Assembly (NCBI RefSeq): GCF_011043625.1
Contig: NZ_JAAKGT010000004.1
Location: 248,001-312,000, forward strand
DNA length: 64,000 bases
Direction: 5' to 3'
DNA from: Caulobacter sp. 602-2
GTDB taxonomy: Bacteria > Pseudomonadota > Alphaproteobacteria > Caulobacterales > Caulobacteraceae
Below, piece after piece: positions 51,689-60,293 of the stretch. A program made the position numbers and the translations under genes. The first letter of the stretch is position 1. Every line of letters begins with the position of its first letter. Under the pieces are notes generated by a model. The model was not told where the DNA came from. It made no database searches and was given only the letters and a program-made list of their open reading frames with translations.

Positions 51689-52891
51689 ATGACCCTCGAC
51701 ATCACCGCCATCCGCGCCGCCGCTGAGCGTCTTTCCGGTCATATCGAGCGCACCCCGTGCCGCTATTCGCGCACGCTCTCGAAGATTACCGGCGCCGAGG
51801 TGTGGGTGAAGTTCGAGAACCTGCAGTTCACGGCCGCCTACAAGGAGCGCGGGGCGCTGAACAAGCTGCTCCTGCTGTCGGACGTCGAGAAGCAGCGCGG
51901 GGTCATCGCCGCCAGCGCCGGCAACCACGCCCAGGGCCTGGCCTATCACGCCGCCCGCCTCGGCGTGCCGGCCACCATCGTCATGCCCAAGACCACGCCC
52001 TTCGTGAAGGTGCAGCACACCCGCGACTTCGGCGCGACCGTGGTCATCGAGGGCGAGACCTATGACGACGCCAACGCCCACGCCCGCAAGCTGCGCGACG
52101 AGCAGGGCCTGACCTTCGTCCACCCGTTTGACGACTACGACATCATGGCCGGCCAGGGCACCATCGCCCTGGAGATGCTGGAGGATGCGCCGGACCTGGA
52201 GATCCTGCCCGTGCCGATCGGCGGCGGCGGCCTGATCAGCGGCGTGGCCACGGCGGCCAAGGCGGTCAATCCCGACATCCGCATCGTCGGCTGCGAGCCG
52301 GCCATGTATCCGTCCTTCACCGCCAAGATGCGCGGCGTGCAGGCCCATTGCGGCGGCCAGACCATCGCCGAAGGCGTCGCGGTCAAGCAGGTCGGCGAGC
52401 TGACCTACGGCGTCGCCCGCCCGCTGATCGACGACGTGCTGCTGCTGGAAGAGCCGCACCTTGAGCAGGCCGTCTCGCTGTACTGCAACGTCGAGAAGAC
52501 CATTGCCGAGGGCGCGGGCGCGGCCTCGTTGGCGGCGCTGCTGGCTTATCCGGAACGCTTCCGCGGCAAGAAGTGCGGCCTGATCCTGTGCGGCGGCAAC
52601 ATCGACACCCGCCTCCTGGCCTCGGTGCTCACCCGCGAACTGGTGCGCGCCCAGCGGCTGGTGTCCCTGCGCATCGTCGGCGACGACCGCCCGGGCCTGC
52701 TGTCGACCGTCTCGCACGTGATCGGCGCCATGGGCGCCAACATCATCGAGGTGAACCACAACCGTCTGGCGCTGGACGTGCCGGCCAAGGGCGCGGAGTT
52801 CGACATCACCATCGAGACCCGCGACGCCCAGCACACCCAGGAAGTCATCGACGCCCTGCGCGAGCACGGCTACCCGCCGCGGACGGTGTAG
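51689..52891 (+). CDS. ilvA: Threonine ammonia-lyase (with ACT domain)
   Basis: 400 residues from ATG 51689. PLP-binding lysine in FTAAYKERGALNKL, ASAGNHAQGLAYHAARLG, the glycine loop PIGGGGLISGVA. A C-terminal ACT domain (about 325-400, VSLRIVGDDRPGLLSTVSHVIG) suggests amino-acid feedback. It deaminates threonine to 2-oxobutanoate for isoleucine synthesis, or is a degradative form. The 3' flank holds a large inverted repeat and a terminator. Confidence 0.93.
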   Translation: MTLDITAIRAAAERLSGHIERTPCRYSRTLSKITGAEVWVKFENLQFTAAYKERGALNKLLLLSDVEKQRGVIAASAGNHAQGLAYHAARLGVPATIVMPKTTPFVKVQHTRDFGATVVIEGETYDDANAHARKLRDEQGLTFVHPFDDYDIMAGQGTIALEMLEDAPDLEILPVPIGGGGLISGVATAAKAVNPDIRIVGCEPAMYPSFTAKMRGVQAHCGGQTIAEGVAVKQVGELTYGVARPLIDDVLLLEEPHLEQAVSLYCNVEKTIAEGAGAASLAALLAYPERFRGKKCGLILCGGNIDTRLLASVLTRELVRAQRLVSLRIVGDDRPGLLSTVSHVIGAMGANIIEVNHNRLALDVPAKGAEFDITIETRDAQHTQEVIDALREHGYPPRTV

Positions 52892-52903
52892 TCGGCTTAG
52901 GAT

Positions 52904-53061
52904 CCCCAAAGTTCGTCATCCCGGAAAGCCCGTAGGGCTTATCCGGGACCCAGGGGCAGCCGCACAGCGGTCGCCACCACTGCGGCGCTAAGTCGTTGCA
53001 CCGAGCCTAGTCCCCTGGGGCCCGGCTCTCCGCTTCGCTCCGGCCGGGATGACGAATGGGG
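52904..53061. repeat. Long interrupted inverted repeat
   Basis: Outer arms TTCGTCATCCCGG (52912-52924) and CCGGGATGACGAA (53044-53056) are exact complements; inner arms CAGGGG (52951-52956) and CCCCTG (53012-53017) also pair. The element fills the convergent gap between ilvA and galU. The architecture is that of a dispersed repetitive hairpin in Caulobacter-like genomes. Confidence 0.75.
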
Positions 53062-53073
53062 AGCGGACAAGAA

Positions 53074-53105
53074 AAAGGCCCCTCATCGCGCGATGAGGGG
53101 CCTTT
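53074..53105. terminator. Bidirectional terminator between ilvA and galU
   Basis: A perfect 32-base palindrome: AAAGGCCCCTCATCGC followed by GCGATGAGGGGCCTTT, flanked by T-rich tracts on both strands (CTTTTTC after it; GAAAAAG before it). It can end both convergent transcripts. Confidence 0.92.
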
Positions 53106-53128
53106 CTTTTTCGCTATGATAGCGCCGC

Positions 53129-53998
53129 CTAGAGCAGCGCCGAGATCGCCGCGCGGGCCGCTTCGCCCAGGTCCGGACGCTTCAGCGCCAGGGCGACGTT
53201 GGCCTTCAGCAGGCCGATCTTGTCGCCGCAGTCGTGGGTGTCGCCTTCGTAGACATAGGCGTGGAAGGCCTGGTCCTGCATCAGCTTGGCCATCGAGTCG
53301 GTCAGCTGGATCTCGTTGCCGGCGCCCTTTTCCTGGCTGGCCAGCAGGTCGAAGATCTCGGGCTGCAGGATGTAGCGGCCGGCGATGGCCCAGTTCGAGG
53401 GGGCCGTGCCCTTGGGGGGCTTCTCGACCATGCCGCTCATGGTGGCCAGGCGGCCCTCGACCTTGCTGGGCGCGACGACGCCGTACTTGTGGGTCTCGCT
53501 TTCGGGCACTTCCTCGACGCCGATGACGTTGCCGCCGCCGACCTGGTCATAGACCTCGATCAGCTGAGCCAGCGCCGACTTGGGCGCGTCGACGATGACG
53601 TCGGGCAGCAGCACGGCGAACGGCTCGTCGCCGATGATGTCGCGGGCGCACCACACCGCGTGGCCCAGGCCAAGCGGGGCCATCTGGCGCACGAAGCTCA
53701 TTTCGCCCGGCTTGGGCAGCTCGTCGCGCAGCTGCTTGAGGATGTCGAGCTTGCCCTTGGCCTCGAGCTGCATCTCCAGCTCGACCTGGTGGTCGAAATA
53801 GTCCTCGATCGCGCCCTTGCCGCGGCCGGTGACGAAGATGAAGTGCTCGATGCCGGCGGCGCGGCCTTCCTCGACGATGTAGGACAGGATCGGCCGGTCC
53901 ACGACGTTGAGAAGTTCCTTCGGCGTCGACTTCGTCCCGGGCAGCACGCGGGTGCCCAGGCCGGCGACGGGAAGGACGGCCTTGCGGACGGGTTTCAT
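53129..53998 (-). CDS. galU: UTP-glucose-1-phosphate uridylyltransferase
   Basis: 289 residues. The NTP loop VLPVAGLGTRVLPGTKSTPKELLNV, KPPKGTAPSNWAIAGRYIL and the final HDCGDKIGLLKANV identify GalU. It makes UDP-glucose for envelope glycans. Starts at ATG 53998; the gene stands alone, and its terminator is the shared palindrome at 53074-53105. Confidence 0.96.
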   Translation of the reverse strand: MKPVRKAVLPVAGLGTRVLPGTKSTPKELLNVVDRPILSYIVEEGRAAGIEHFIFVTGRGKGAIEDYFDHQVELEMQLEAKGKLDILKQLRDELPKPGEMSFVRQMAPLGLGHAVWCARDIIGDEPFAVLLPDVIVDAPKSALAQLIEVYDQVGGGNVIGVEEVPESETHKYGVVAPSKVEGRLATMSGMVEKPPKGTAPSNWAIAGRYILQPEIFDLLASQEKGAGNEIQLTDSMAKLMQDQAFHAYVYEGDTHDCGDKIGLLKANVALALKRPDLGEAARAAISALL

Positions 53999-54148
53999 GA
54001 GCACCTCGTATCTGTGTCTCGGATGACAGGGTTCTAGAGTGTGGCCGCCGACCACGCCACCACCGTTGCGTGACAACGATGTCTGCAATGCGTTCCAAGC
54101 ACGGAATGATTGATGTTCGCGCCAAGCCTGCTAGCTCAGGATGCGGAT

Positions 54149-54691
54149 ATGGCCATCGGAAACACCTTCATGCGCGCTCGGTTCCTTCTTCTCGCCGCCC
54201 TGGCCGGCCTGTCGCTGGCGGGATGTGGTCCTTCCAAGGAGGATCTGGCCGCGCGGCAGGCGGCGATGTCGGCGGCCAAGACCGCCGGGTCCGACTTCCT
54301 GGCCAAGAACGCCAAGGAGCCGGGCGTCGTCACCCTGCCCAGCGGCCTGCAGTACAAGGTGATCCGCTCGGGTCCGGAAACCGGCCTGCACCCGCGCCCG
54401 ATCGACGAGGTCAAGGTCCACTACGAGGGCAAGCGCCTCGACGGGTTCGTGTTCGACAGCTCCTACGAGCGCGGCGTGCCCGCCTCGTTCCCGCTGCGCG
54501 GCCTGATCCCCGGCTGGGTCGAGGCCATGCAGCTGATGCGCCCGGGCGACGAGTGGATGCTCTACGTGCCCGCCGACCTGGCCTATGGCGACAACCAGGC
54601 CGGGGCCGACATCCCGCCGGGCAGCACCCTGGTCTTCAAGATCGAGCTGATCGACGTGCTGCGCAGCAAGCTGCAGGCTCCCAAGAGCTGA
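54149..54691 (+). CDS. FKBP-type peptidyl-prolyl isomerase lipoprotein
   Basis: 180 residues from ATG 54149 (AGGA 7 bases upstream); an internal ATG at 54170 is possible. Lipobox LAGC after MRARFLLLAALAGLS. A short coil leads to an FKBP domain (about 65-175): VKVHYEGKRLDGFVFDSSYERG, SFPLRGLIPGWVEAMQLMRPGDEWMLYVPADLAYG, IPPGSTLVFKIELIDV. It likely folds outer-membrane or periplasmic proteins. Single gene, with a TonB receptor gene next to it. Confidence 0.92.
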   Translation: MAIGNTFMRARFLLLAALAGLSLAGCGPSKEDLAARQAAMSAAKTAGSDFLAKNAKEPGVVTLPSGLQYKVIRSGPETGLHPRPIDEVKVHYEGKRLDGFVFDSSYERGVPASFPLRGLIPGWVEAMQLMRPGDEWMLYVPADLAYGDNQAGADIPPGSTLVFKIELIDVLRSKLQAPKS

Positions 54692-54847
54692 TCCGTGGCC
54701 TGACGGATGGGCCGAGCGTGGGCGCGTTCCTTGCGCCCACGTTTCTGGCCGGTTTCAAATCGTTGCGGCGCGGTCAAAGCACTTGGTTCTCCGGCTTGTC
54801 GGGCTGATAGCGACACTCACTCGCAAGAAGCTTGGCTGGAGTTGGGG

Positions 54848-56983
54848 ATGTCGCGCGTCACGTTTGCTTCCGTTCTGATGGGGTCCGCCGCGGCCCTGGC
54901 CCTGTCGGGCGCGGCCATGGCCGCCGAACCCGCGCCGGACGCGGCCGACCTGGACGGCGTCGTCGTCACCGCCGCCGGCTTCGAGCAGAAGCTGGTCAAC
55001 GCCCCGGCCAGCGTCACCGTCGTGCCGCGCGAAGAGCTGCAGGAGATGCGCGCGGCCAGCCTGGCCGAAGTGCTGACCAATGTCGAAGGCGTCGACGTCG
55101 GCTCGGCCGTGGGCAAGACCGGCGGCCTCAACATCAACATCCGCGGCATGGGCAGCGACTACACGCTGATCCTGATCGACGGCCGCCGCCAGAACACCGC
55201 CGGCAGCGTCACGCCCAACGGCTTTGGCGAAACCTCGACCAGCTTCCTGCCGCCGGTGGCCGCCATCGAGCGCATCGAGGTGGTGCGCGGTCCGGTTTCG
55301 ACCCTCTACGGGTCGGACGCCATGGGCGGCGTCGTCAACATCATCACCCGCAAGGTCGGGACCAAGTGGAGCGGCACGGCCAGCCTCGACGGCACGCTGC
55401 AGGGCGACGACGAGTTCGGCAATCTCTACGGCGGCAACCTCTACGCCAACGGGCCGATCGTCCGTGACCTGCTGGGCCTGGCCGTGCGCGGCAGCTTCCT
55501 GAACCGCGAAGCCTCCAAGCTGACCTACGAGAACGTCGGCGGCGTCGACACCCCGATCACCGGCTTTGGCCGCAGCGCCACCAAGAGCGAGCTGCGCACG
55601 ATCGGCGCGCGCCTGACCCTGACGCCGCACGCCGACCACGACCTGTGGCTGGACATCGACGAGTCCACCCAGTGGTACGACAACTCGCAGGGTCAGATGG
55701 GCACCAACACCACGGCCGGCGGCTACGCCAACGCCCTGGAGTTCAACCGCCGCCAGATCGCCCTGGCCCACAACTGGCGCCTGCCGTTCGGCCAGATCGA
55801 GAGCAACCTCTCGCAGGCCAAGACCGAGACCATCGGCCGGATCATCCCCAACGGCGTGGCCGGGGCCGGCGGCGCCCGCGACCTGGAATCGACCAACACC
55901 ATCTTCGACACCAAGCTCTATTCGCGCTGGAAGAACCACACCTTCACGATCGGCGGCCAGTACTGGGACGCCGAGATGAAGGACGGCGTCGCGCCGCAGC
56001 CGTTCGTGCACGAGCAGTGGGCGGTGTTCGCCGAGGACGAGTGGCGCTTCACCGAGGGGCTGGCCCTGACGCTGGGCGCCCGCCACGACGACCACAGCGT
56101 GTTCGGCGGCCACTTCAGCCCGCGCGCCTATCTGGTCTGGAACGCCAACGACAACTGGACCTTCAAGGGCGGCGTCAGCCAGGGCTTCAAGACCCCGCGC
56201 CTGGAGCAGCTGGCCCCCGGCATCAACGGCTTTGGCCAGCAGGGCCGCCTGCCGCTGCTGGGCTCGCCGGGCCTGCAGCCGGAAACCAGCACCAGCACCG
56301 AGGCCGGCGCCTACTACGACAATCAGAACGGCTTCACGGCCAACGTCACGGTCTTCCACAACAAGTTCGAGGACAAGATCGCCTCGGGCCCGCCGGTGAC
56401 CAACTGCGCCTTCGGCCTGACCCAGGCGCAGTACAACGCCGGCACGGGCCGCCCCGCCGGCTGCGTCGATGTGGGCTTCTTCCCCAACGCCGCCACCTTC
56501 GGTCAGAGCATCAATATCGACGAGGCGGTGACGCAAGGGGTCGAGGCCGCCGCGCGCTGGCATTTCGCCGACGACTGGACGCTGGGCCTGAACTACACCT
56601 TCACCGACAGCGAGCAGAAGAGCGGGGCCGAGGCCGGCCGCAAGCTGACCGACACGCCCGAGCACATGGTCAACGGCAACCTGCGCTGGCGGGTGACCGA
56701 CCGGGTGAACGCCTGGGTGCGCGGCGAGTACCGCAGCGAGCGCTATCGCGGCGAAGGCCCGGCCCGCGTCGCCCTGGGCGACTACAAGGCCTACAGCCTG
56801 TTCCACCTGGGCGGCTCGTTCAAGGCGACCGAAGCCGTCACGCTGAACGCCACGATCTACAACCTGTTCAACAAGGACTTCGTGCGCCAGCTGCCCTATG
56901 GCGCGCCCGTGGCCTACGCGCCCGAGTACACCAACAACCAGGAGCCCCGCCGTCTGTGGGTCTCGGTGCAGGTGGACTTCTAG
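54848..56983 (+). CDS. TonB-dependent receptor (FepA/CirA-like)
   Basis: 711 residues. Signal peptide (MSRVTFASVLMGSAAALALS..., cut near AMA-A), TonB box LDGVVVTAAG, plug domain (about 40-165; EVLTNVEGVDVGSAVGKTGGLNINIRGMG, RIEVVRGPVSTLYGSDAMGGVVNIITR) and a 22-strand barrel ending LWVSVQVDF. It matches ferric siderophore or colicin receptors. A cysteine pair lies in an outer loop (NCAFGLT...PAGCVD). Start ATG 54848 has a GGGG-type ribosome site. Confidence 0.93.
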   Translation: MSRVTFASVLMGSAAALALSGAAMAAEPAPDAADLDGVVVTAAGFEQKLVNAPASVTVVPREELQEMRAASLAEVLTNVEGVDVGSAVGKTGGLNINIRGMGSDYTLILIDGRRQNTAGSVTPNGFGETSTSFLPPVAAIERIEVVRGPVSTLYGSDAMGGVVNIITRKVGTKWSGTASLDGTLQGDDEFGNLYGGNLYANGPIVRDLLGLAVRGSFLNREASKLTYENVGGVDTPITGFGRSATKSELRTIGARLTLTPHADHDLWLDIDESTQWYDNSQGQMGTNTTAGGYANALEFNRRQIALAHNWRLPFGQIESNLSQAKTETIGRIIPNGVAGAGGARDLESTNTIFDTKLYSRWKNHTFTIGGQYWDAEMKDGVAPQPFVHEQWAVFAEDEWRFTEGLALTLGARHDDHSVFGGHFSPRAYLVWNANDNWTFKGGVSQGFKTPRLEQLAPGINGFGQQGRLPLLGSPGLQPETSTSTEAGAYYDNQNGFTANVTVFHNKFEDKIASGPPVTNCAFGLTQAQYNAGTGRPAGCVDVGFFPNAATFGQSINIDEAVTQGVEAAARWHFADDWTLGLNYTFTDSEQKSGAEAGRKLTDTPEHMVNGNLRWRVTDRVNAWVRGEYRSERYRGEGPARVALGDYKAYSLFHLGGSFKATEAVTLNATIYNLFNKDFVRQLPYGAPVAYAPEYTNNQEPRRLWVSVQVDF

Positions 56984-57011
56984 GCGTCGCGATCGCGCGC
57001 AGAACGCAGAA

Positions 57012-57038
57012 GGGGCGGCCCGTCGGGCCGCCCCCTTT
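57012..57038 (+). terminator. Terminator after TonB receptor
   Basis: GGGGCGGCC (57012-57020) and GGCCGCCCC (57026-57034) pair around a CGTCG loop, followed by CTTTCGTTT. It lies 28 bases past the receptor stop and before the convergent purU gene. Confidence 0.8.
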
Positions 57039-57059
57039 CGTTTGAAGGCTTCAAGGCCG

Positions 57060-57902
57060 TCAGTCGGTGAACACCACCGTCTTGCGGCCGTTCAGCAGCA
57101 CGCGGTCCTCCAGGCGCCAGCGCAGGGCGCGGGCCAGGACGCGGCGCTCGATGTCGCGGCCCTTGCGGACCAGGTCCTCGGGGGTGTCGCGGTGGCTGAT
57201 GCGCTCGACGTCCTGCTCGATGATCGGACCCTCGTCGAGGTCGCCAGTCACGTAGTGGGCGGAAGCGCCGATCACCTTCACGCCGCGGGCGTGGGCCTGG
57301 TGATAGGGCTTGGCGCCCTTGAAGCCCGGCAGGAACGAGTGGTGGATGTTGATGCAGCGGCCCGAGAGCTTAGCCGCCAGGCCGTCCGACAGCACCTGCA
57401 TGTAGCGGGCGAGCACGACGATGTCGGTCTGCGTCTCCTGGATCAGCTTCCAGAGCGCGGCCTCCTGCTCGAACTTGGTCTCCTTGGTCACCGGCAGGTG
57501 ATGGAAGGGCAGGCCCGACAGGTCGACGTGGGTGTAGGTCTCGGCGGGGTGATTGGCGACGATCGCGGTGACGTCCATCGGCAGCTCGCCGATGCGCCAG
57601 CGATAAACGAGGTCGGCCAGGCAGTGGTCGAACTTGCTGGCCAGGATCATGACGCGATAGCGCTCGGCCGGGTCGCGCAGGCTCCAGCGCATGGAAAAGC
57701 CCTTGGCCAGGGCCTCGAACTCGGCGCGCAGGGCCTGGCGGTCGGCGCCGTCGGGATCGAAGACGACGCGCATGAAGAAGTCGCCCGTCTCCTGGTCGTC
57801 GAATTGCTGGGCGTCGAGAATGTTGCAGCCGCGCTCGAACAGGAAGGTCGAGACCTTGGCGACGATGCCGGGCTGGTCGGGGCAGGAGAGGGTCAGGATC
57901 AT
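57060..57902 (-). CDS. purU: Formyltetrahydrofolate deformylase
   Basis: 280 residues. N-terminal ACT domain (1-80, [35 protein letters not shown]) then the hydrolase domain with [25 protein letters not shown] and [15 protein letters not shown]. It hydrolyses 10-formyl-THF to formate and THF, balancing one-carbon pools; the ACT domain suggests control by methionine or glycine. The leader contains a repeat pair (57936-57982). Confidence 0.95.
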   Translation of the reverse strand: MILTLSCPDQPGIVAKVSTFLFERGCNILDAQQFDDQETGDFFMRVVFDPDGADRQALRAEFEALAKGFSMRWSLRDPAERYRVMILASKFDHCLADLVYRWRIGELPMDVTAIVANHPAETYTHVDLSGLPFHHLPVTKETKFEQEAALWKLIQETQTDIVVLARYMQVLSDGLAAKLSGRCINIHHSFLPGFKGAKPYHQAHARGVKVIGASAHYVTGDLDEGPIIEQDVERISHRDTPEDLVRKGRDIERRVLARALRWRLEDRVLLNGRKTVVFTD

Positions 57903-58060
57903 GGTCCGTTTCCTCTAAAGCTTGGCTCGGATGAAGAAAAGCCGTGAGCGAGCACGTTTCTTGCGCGCGCCGTGAGCTTTTCTCAGGTGTTCGCACGAAC
58001 CTGCCCGGGGTGCGCCGGGCGGGCTTGGCGGCCCGGGGCGGCGCGGCCTAGGCTTGGCGG

Positions 58061-59239
58061 ATGGTTTCCTCTCCCGAAGCGCTTTCCGCCCGCGCCGTCG
58101 ACATCCTGGCCAAGCTGGTCGCCTTCGACACCACCTCGCGCGGCTCCAACCTGGCCCTGATCGAATGGGTCGAGGCCTATCTGTCCGACCTGGGCGTGGC
58201 CTCGCGGCGCGTGCCCAACGTCGACGGGACCAAGTCCAACCTGATGGCCAGCATCGGGCCTGCGACCCCGGGCGGGGTCGTGCTGTCGGGCCACACCGAC
58301 GTGGTCCCCGTCGACGGCCAGCCCTGGTCGAGCGACCCCTGGACCCTGACCGAGCGCGACGGCCGCCTCTATGGGCGCGGAACCTGCGACATGAAGGGGT
58401 TTCTGGCCCTGGCCCTGGCGGCCGCGCCCGACCTGGTCGCCAGCGATCTCAAGCGTCCCGTGCACCTGGCCTTCTCCTATGACGAGGAGGTCGGCTGCCT
58501 GGGCGCGCCCGACATGATCGCGGTCATCGCCCGCGACCTGCCCCGACCCGCCCTGGTGGTGGTGGGTGAGCCCACCGACATGGTCGCCGTCCAGGCCCAC
58601 AAGGGCATCGCCAGCTACTGGGTGACGGTGACGGGGCGCGAGGCCCATTCCAGCCTCACCCACCTGGGCGTCTCGGCCAACATGGTCGCCGTCAAGCTGA
58701 TGAGCCATCTGGTGGCGCTGTCCGAGCGGCTGGAGCGCGAGGCCGATCCCGCCTCGCCGTTCATGCCCAAGGGCGCGACCCTGACCATCGGCCAGGTCAA
58801 CGGCGGCACGGCGGTGAACATCCTGGCGCGCCAGTGCGTGTTCGTGTTCGACCTGCGCACGCCGCCGGGGCTGGATCCTGCCGCCATCCTGGCCGACTTC
58901 TTCGCCCTGGCCGCGTCGCTGGACGCCGAGGTCAGGGCCAGGGCGCCCGAGGGCGGGGTCAAGGTCGAGGTGCGCTCGCTGACGCCGTCGTTCGCGCCGG
59001 AGCCGAACGGCGCGGCCGAGGCCTTCGCCCGCCGCATGGCCGGCGACAACGGTCCGGCCCGCGTCGCGCCCTATGCGGCCGAGGCCGGGCAGTTCCAGGG
59101 CGCGGGCTTCTCCACCGTCATCTGCGGTCCGGGCTCGATCGACCAGGCCCACCAGCCCGACGAGTATGTCGAGATCGCCCAGATGGAGCGCGGCGCCCAG
59201 TTCATGCGGCGTCTGATCGACGACCTCGCCACTGCCTGA
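58061..59239 (+). CDS. argE: Acetylornithine deacetylase-like M20 peptidase
   Basis: 392 residues. M20 metallopeptidase: His78-Thr-Asp80 (LSGHTDVVPVDG), YGRGTCDMKGF, and the Glu pair YDEEVGCLGA. A dimerisation insert spans about 175-290. ArgE removes the acetyl group from N-acetylornithine; related M20 enzymes cleave other acyl amines. Start ATG 58061. Its last 38 bases overlap the convergent glycosyltransferase gene. Confidence 0.88.
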   Translation: MVSSPEALSARAVDILAKLVAFDTTSRGSNLALIEWVEAYLSDLGVASRRVPNVDGTKSNLMASIGPATPGGVVLSGHTDVVPVDGQPWSSDPWTLTERDGRLYGRGTCDMKGFLALALAAAPDLVASDLKRPVHLAFSYDEEVGCLGAPDMIAVIARDLPRPALVVVGEPTDMVAVQAHKGIASYWVTVTGREAHSSLTHLGVSANMVAVKLMSHLVALSERLEREADPASPFMPKGATLTIGQVNGGTAVNILARQCVFVFDLRTPPGLDPAAILADFFALAASLDAEVRARAPEGGVKVEVRSLTPSFAPEPNGAAEAFARRMAGDNGPARVAPYAAEAGQFQGAGFSTVICGPGSIDQAHQPDEYVEIAQMERGAQFMRRLIDDLATA

Positions 59240-60224
59240 TGACGATCCGGCGGCCGAAGAAGGCCACCGGGTCCAGGGCCATGGCCCGCAGGATGTCGAT
59301 CGCCGGCGCCTTGCGGGCGGCCTGGATCTGCCGGCGCGAGGCCAGGATCGGATCGAGGTCGGCCTTCACGAAGGCGGCCTTGAAGCCTTTCCACACCGGC
59401 CCGGCGTCGCGCCGGCGCACATGCAGCAGGAAGAGGCCGGCGGTGACCGCGAAGTGCAGCGGCGCGCTCCACCACAGCATCGGCGCGGGCGTGTTCTTCA
59501 GGAAGGTCCAGACCCGGTTGCGGGTGCCGTGGAACAGGGCGAAGTCGGAGCGCACGCCCAGCGTCGCCGAGCCGACGTGCTCAACCTTGGCGTCGGGAAC
59601 CAGCAGGGTCGGCTCGCCTTCCAGCCGCAGCCGGTAGCCCAGGTCGACGTCCTCGCAGTAGCAGAAGAACCGCTCGTCGAAGCCGCCCAGGCGCAGGAAC
59701 AGCTCGCGGTCCAGCATCATCGCCGCGCCGCAGGCCGAGAACACCTCGCCCTCGAACACCTTGGCCGACTCCCTGCGGCGATAGCCGCCGCGGAACGGGA
59801 TGCCGGCCGAGGTCATGACGTCGCCCGCGCCGTCCATCAGGCCCGGCTCGTCGGCGACCAGCTGCAGCGAAGCGAAGCTCATCACGTCCGGATGGCGCCC
59901 GGCGGCGGCGGCCAGCCTGGCCAGCCAGTCGGGGTGGGGATAGGCGTCGGGGTTCAGCAGCACCAGCCAGCGGCCCCTGGCCTGGCGGGCGGCGATGTTG
60001 TTGCCGGCCGCGAAGCCGGTGTTGGCGCCCGGTTCGATCAGGCGGATCGACGGATCGGCCGCCGCGGCGGCCTGCGGCGCGCCGTCGCTGGAGGCGTTGT
60101 CGACCAGCAGCACCTCGAAATCACGGAAGGTCTGGGCGGCGAGCCCGGCCAGGCACCGGCCCAGGGTGGGGCCGCTCTGGTAGGCGACGACGATGACGCT
60201 GAAGGCGGGAGAAACGGTCGGCAT
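59202..60224 (-). CDS. Family 2 glycosyltransferase (rhamnosyltransferase-like)
   Basis: 340 residues from ATG 60224. The GT-A domain has FSVIVVAYQSGPTLGRCLAGLAAQTF, VDNASSDGAPQ, PGANTGFAAGNNIA and LLNPDAYPHPDWL (DxD-like acceptor site), then FDERFFCYCEDVDLGYRLRLEG. A C-terminal hydrophobic tail (LWWSAPLHFAVTAGLFLLH) may reach the membrane. Similar enzymes transfer rhamnose from dTDP-rhamnose; rfbC is close by, so this is plausible. Confidence 0.88.
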   Translation of the reverse strand: MPTVSPAFSVIVVAYQSGPTLGRCLAGLAAQTFRDFEVLLVDNASSDGAPQAAAAADPSIRLIEPGANTGFAAGNNIAARQARGRWLVLLNPDAYPHPDWLARLAAAAGRHPDVMSFASLQLVADEPGLMDGAGDVMTSAGIPFRGGYRRRESAKVFEGEVFSACGAAMMLDRELFLRLGGFDERFFCYCEDVDLGYRLRLEGEPTLLVPDAKVEHVGSATLGVRSDFALFHGTRNRVWTFLKNTPAPMLWWSAPLHFAVTAGLFLLHVRRRDAGPVWKGFKAAFVKADLDPILASRRQIQAARKAPAIDILRAMALDPVAFFGRRIVIRQWRGRRSDAA

Positions 60225-60293
60225 GCCCAAATGCTTGGTTGAACGCGGCGCGACACTCGCTAACACAGGGGCCCGGGCAAAGGTACGGCGAAG

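Noticed and set aside
54040..54110. EcfG-type promoter for galU (AACG and GTTCC near 54077-54098)
   Set aside because: The spacer is 13 bases instead of 16-17, so it does not fit the consensus.
54755..56806. Long minus-strand frame opposite the second TonB receptor
   Set aside because: Shadow of the receptor gene; no start signal and no family motifs.
57936..57982. A purine or folate riboswitch ahead of purU
   Set aside because: Arms are too short and no conserved riboswitch core was recognised.
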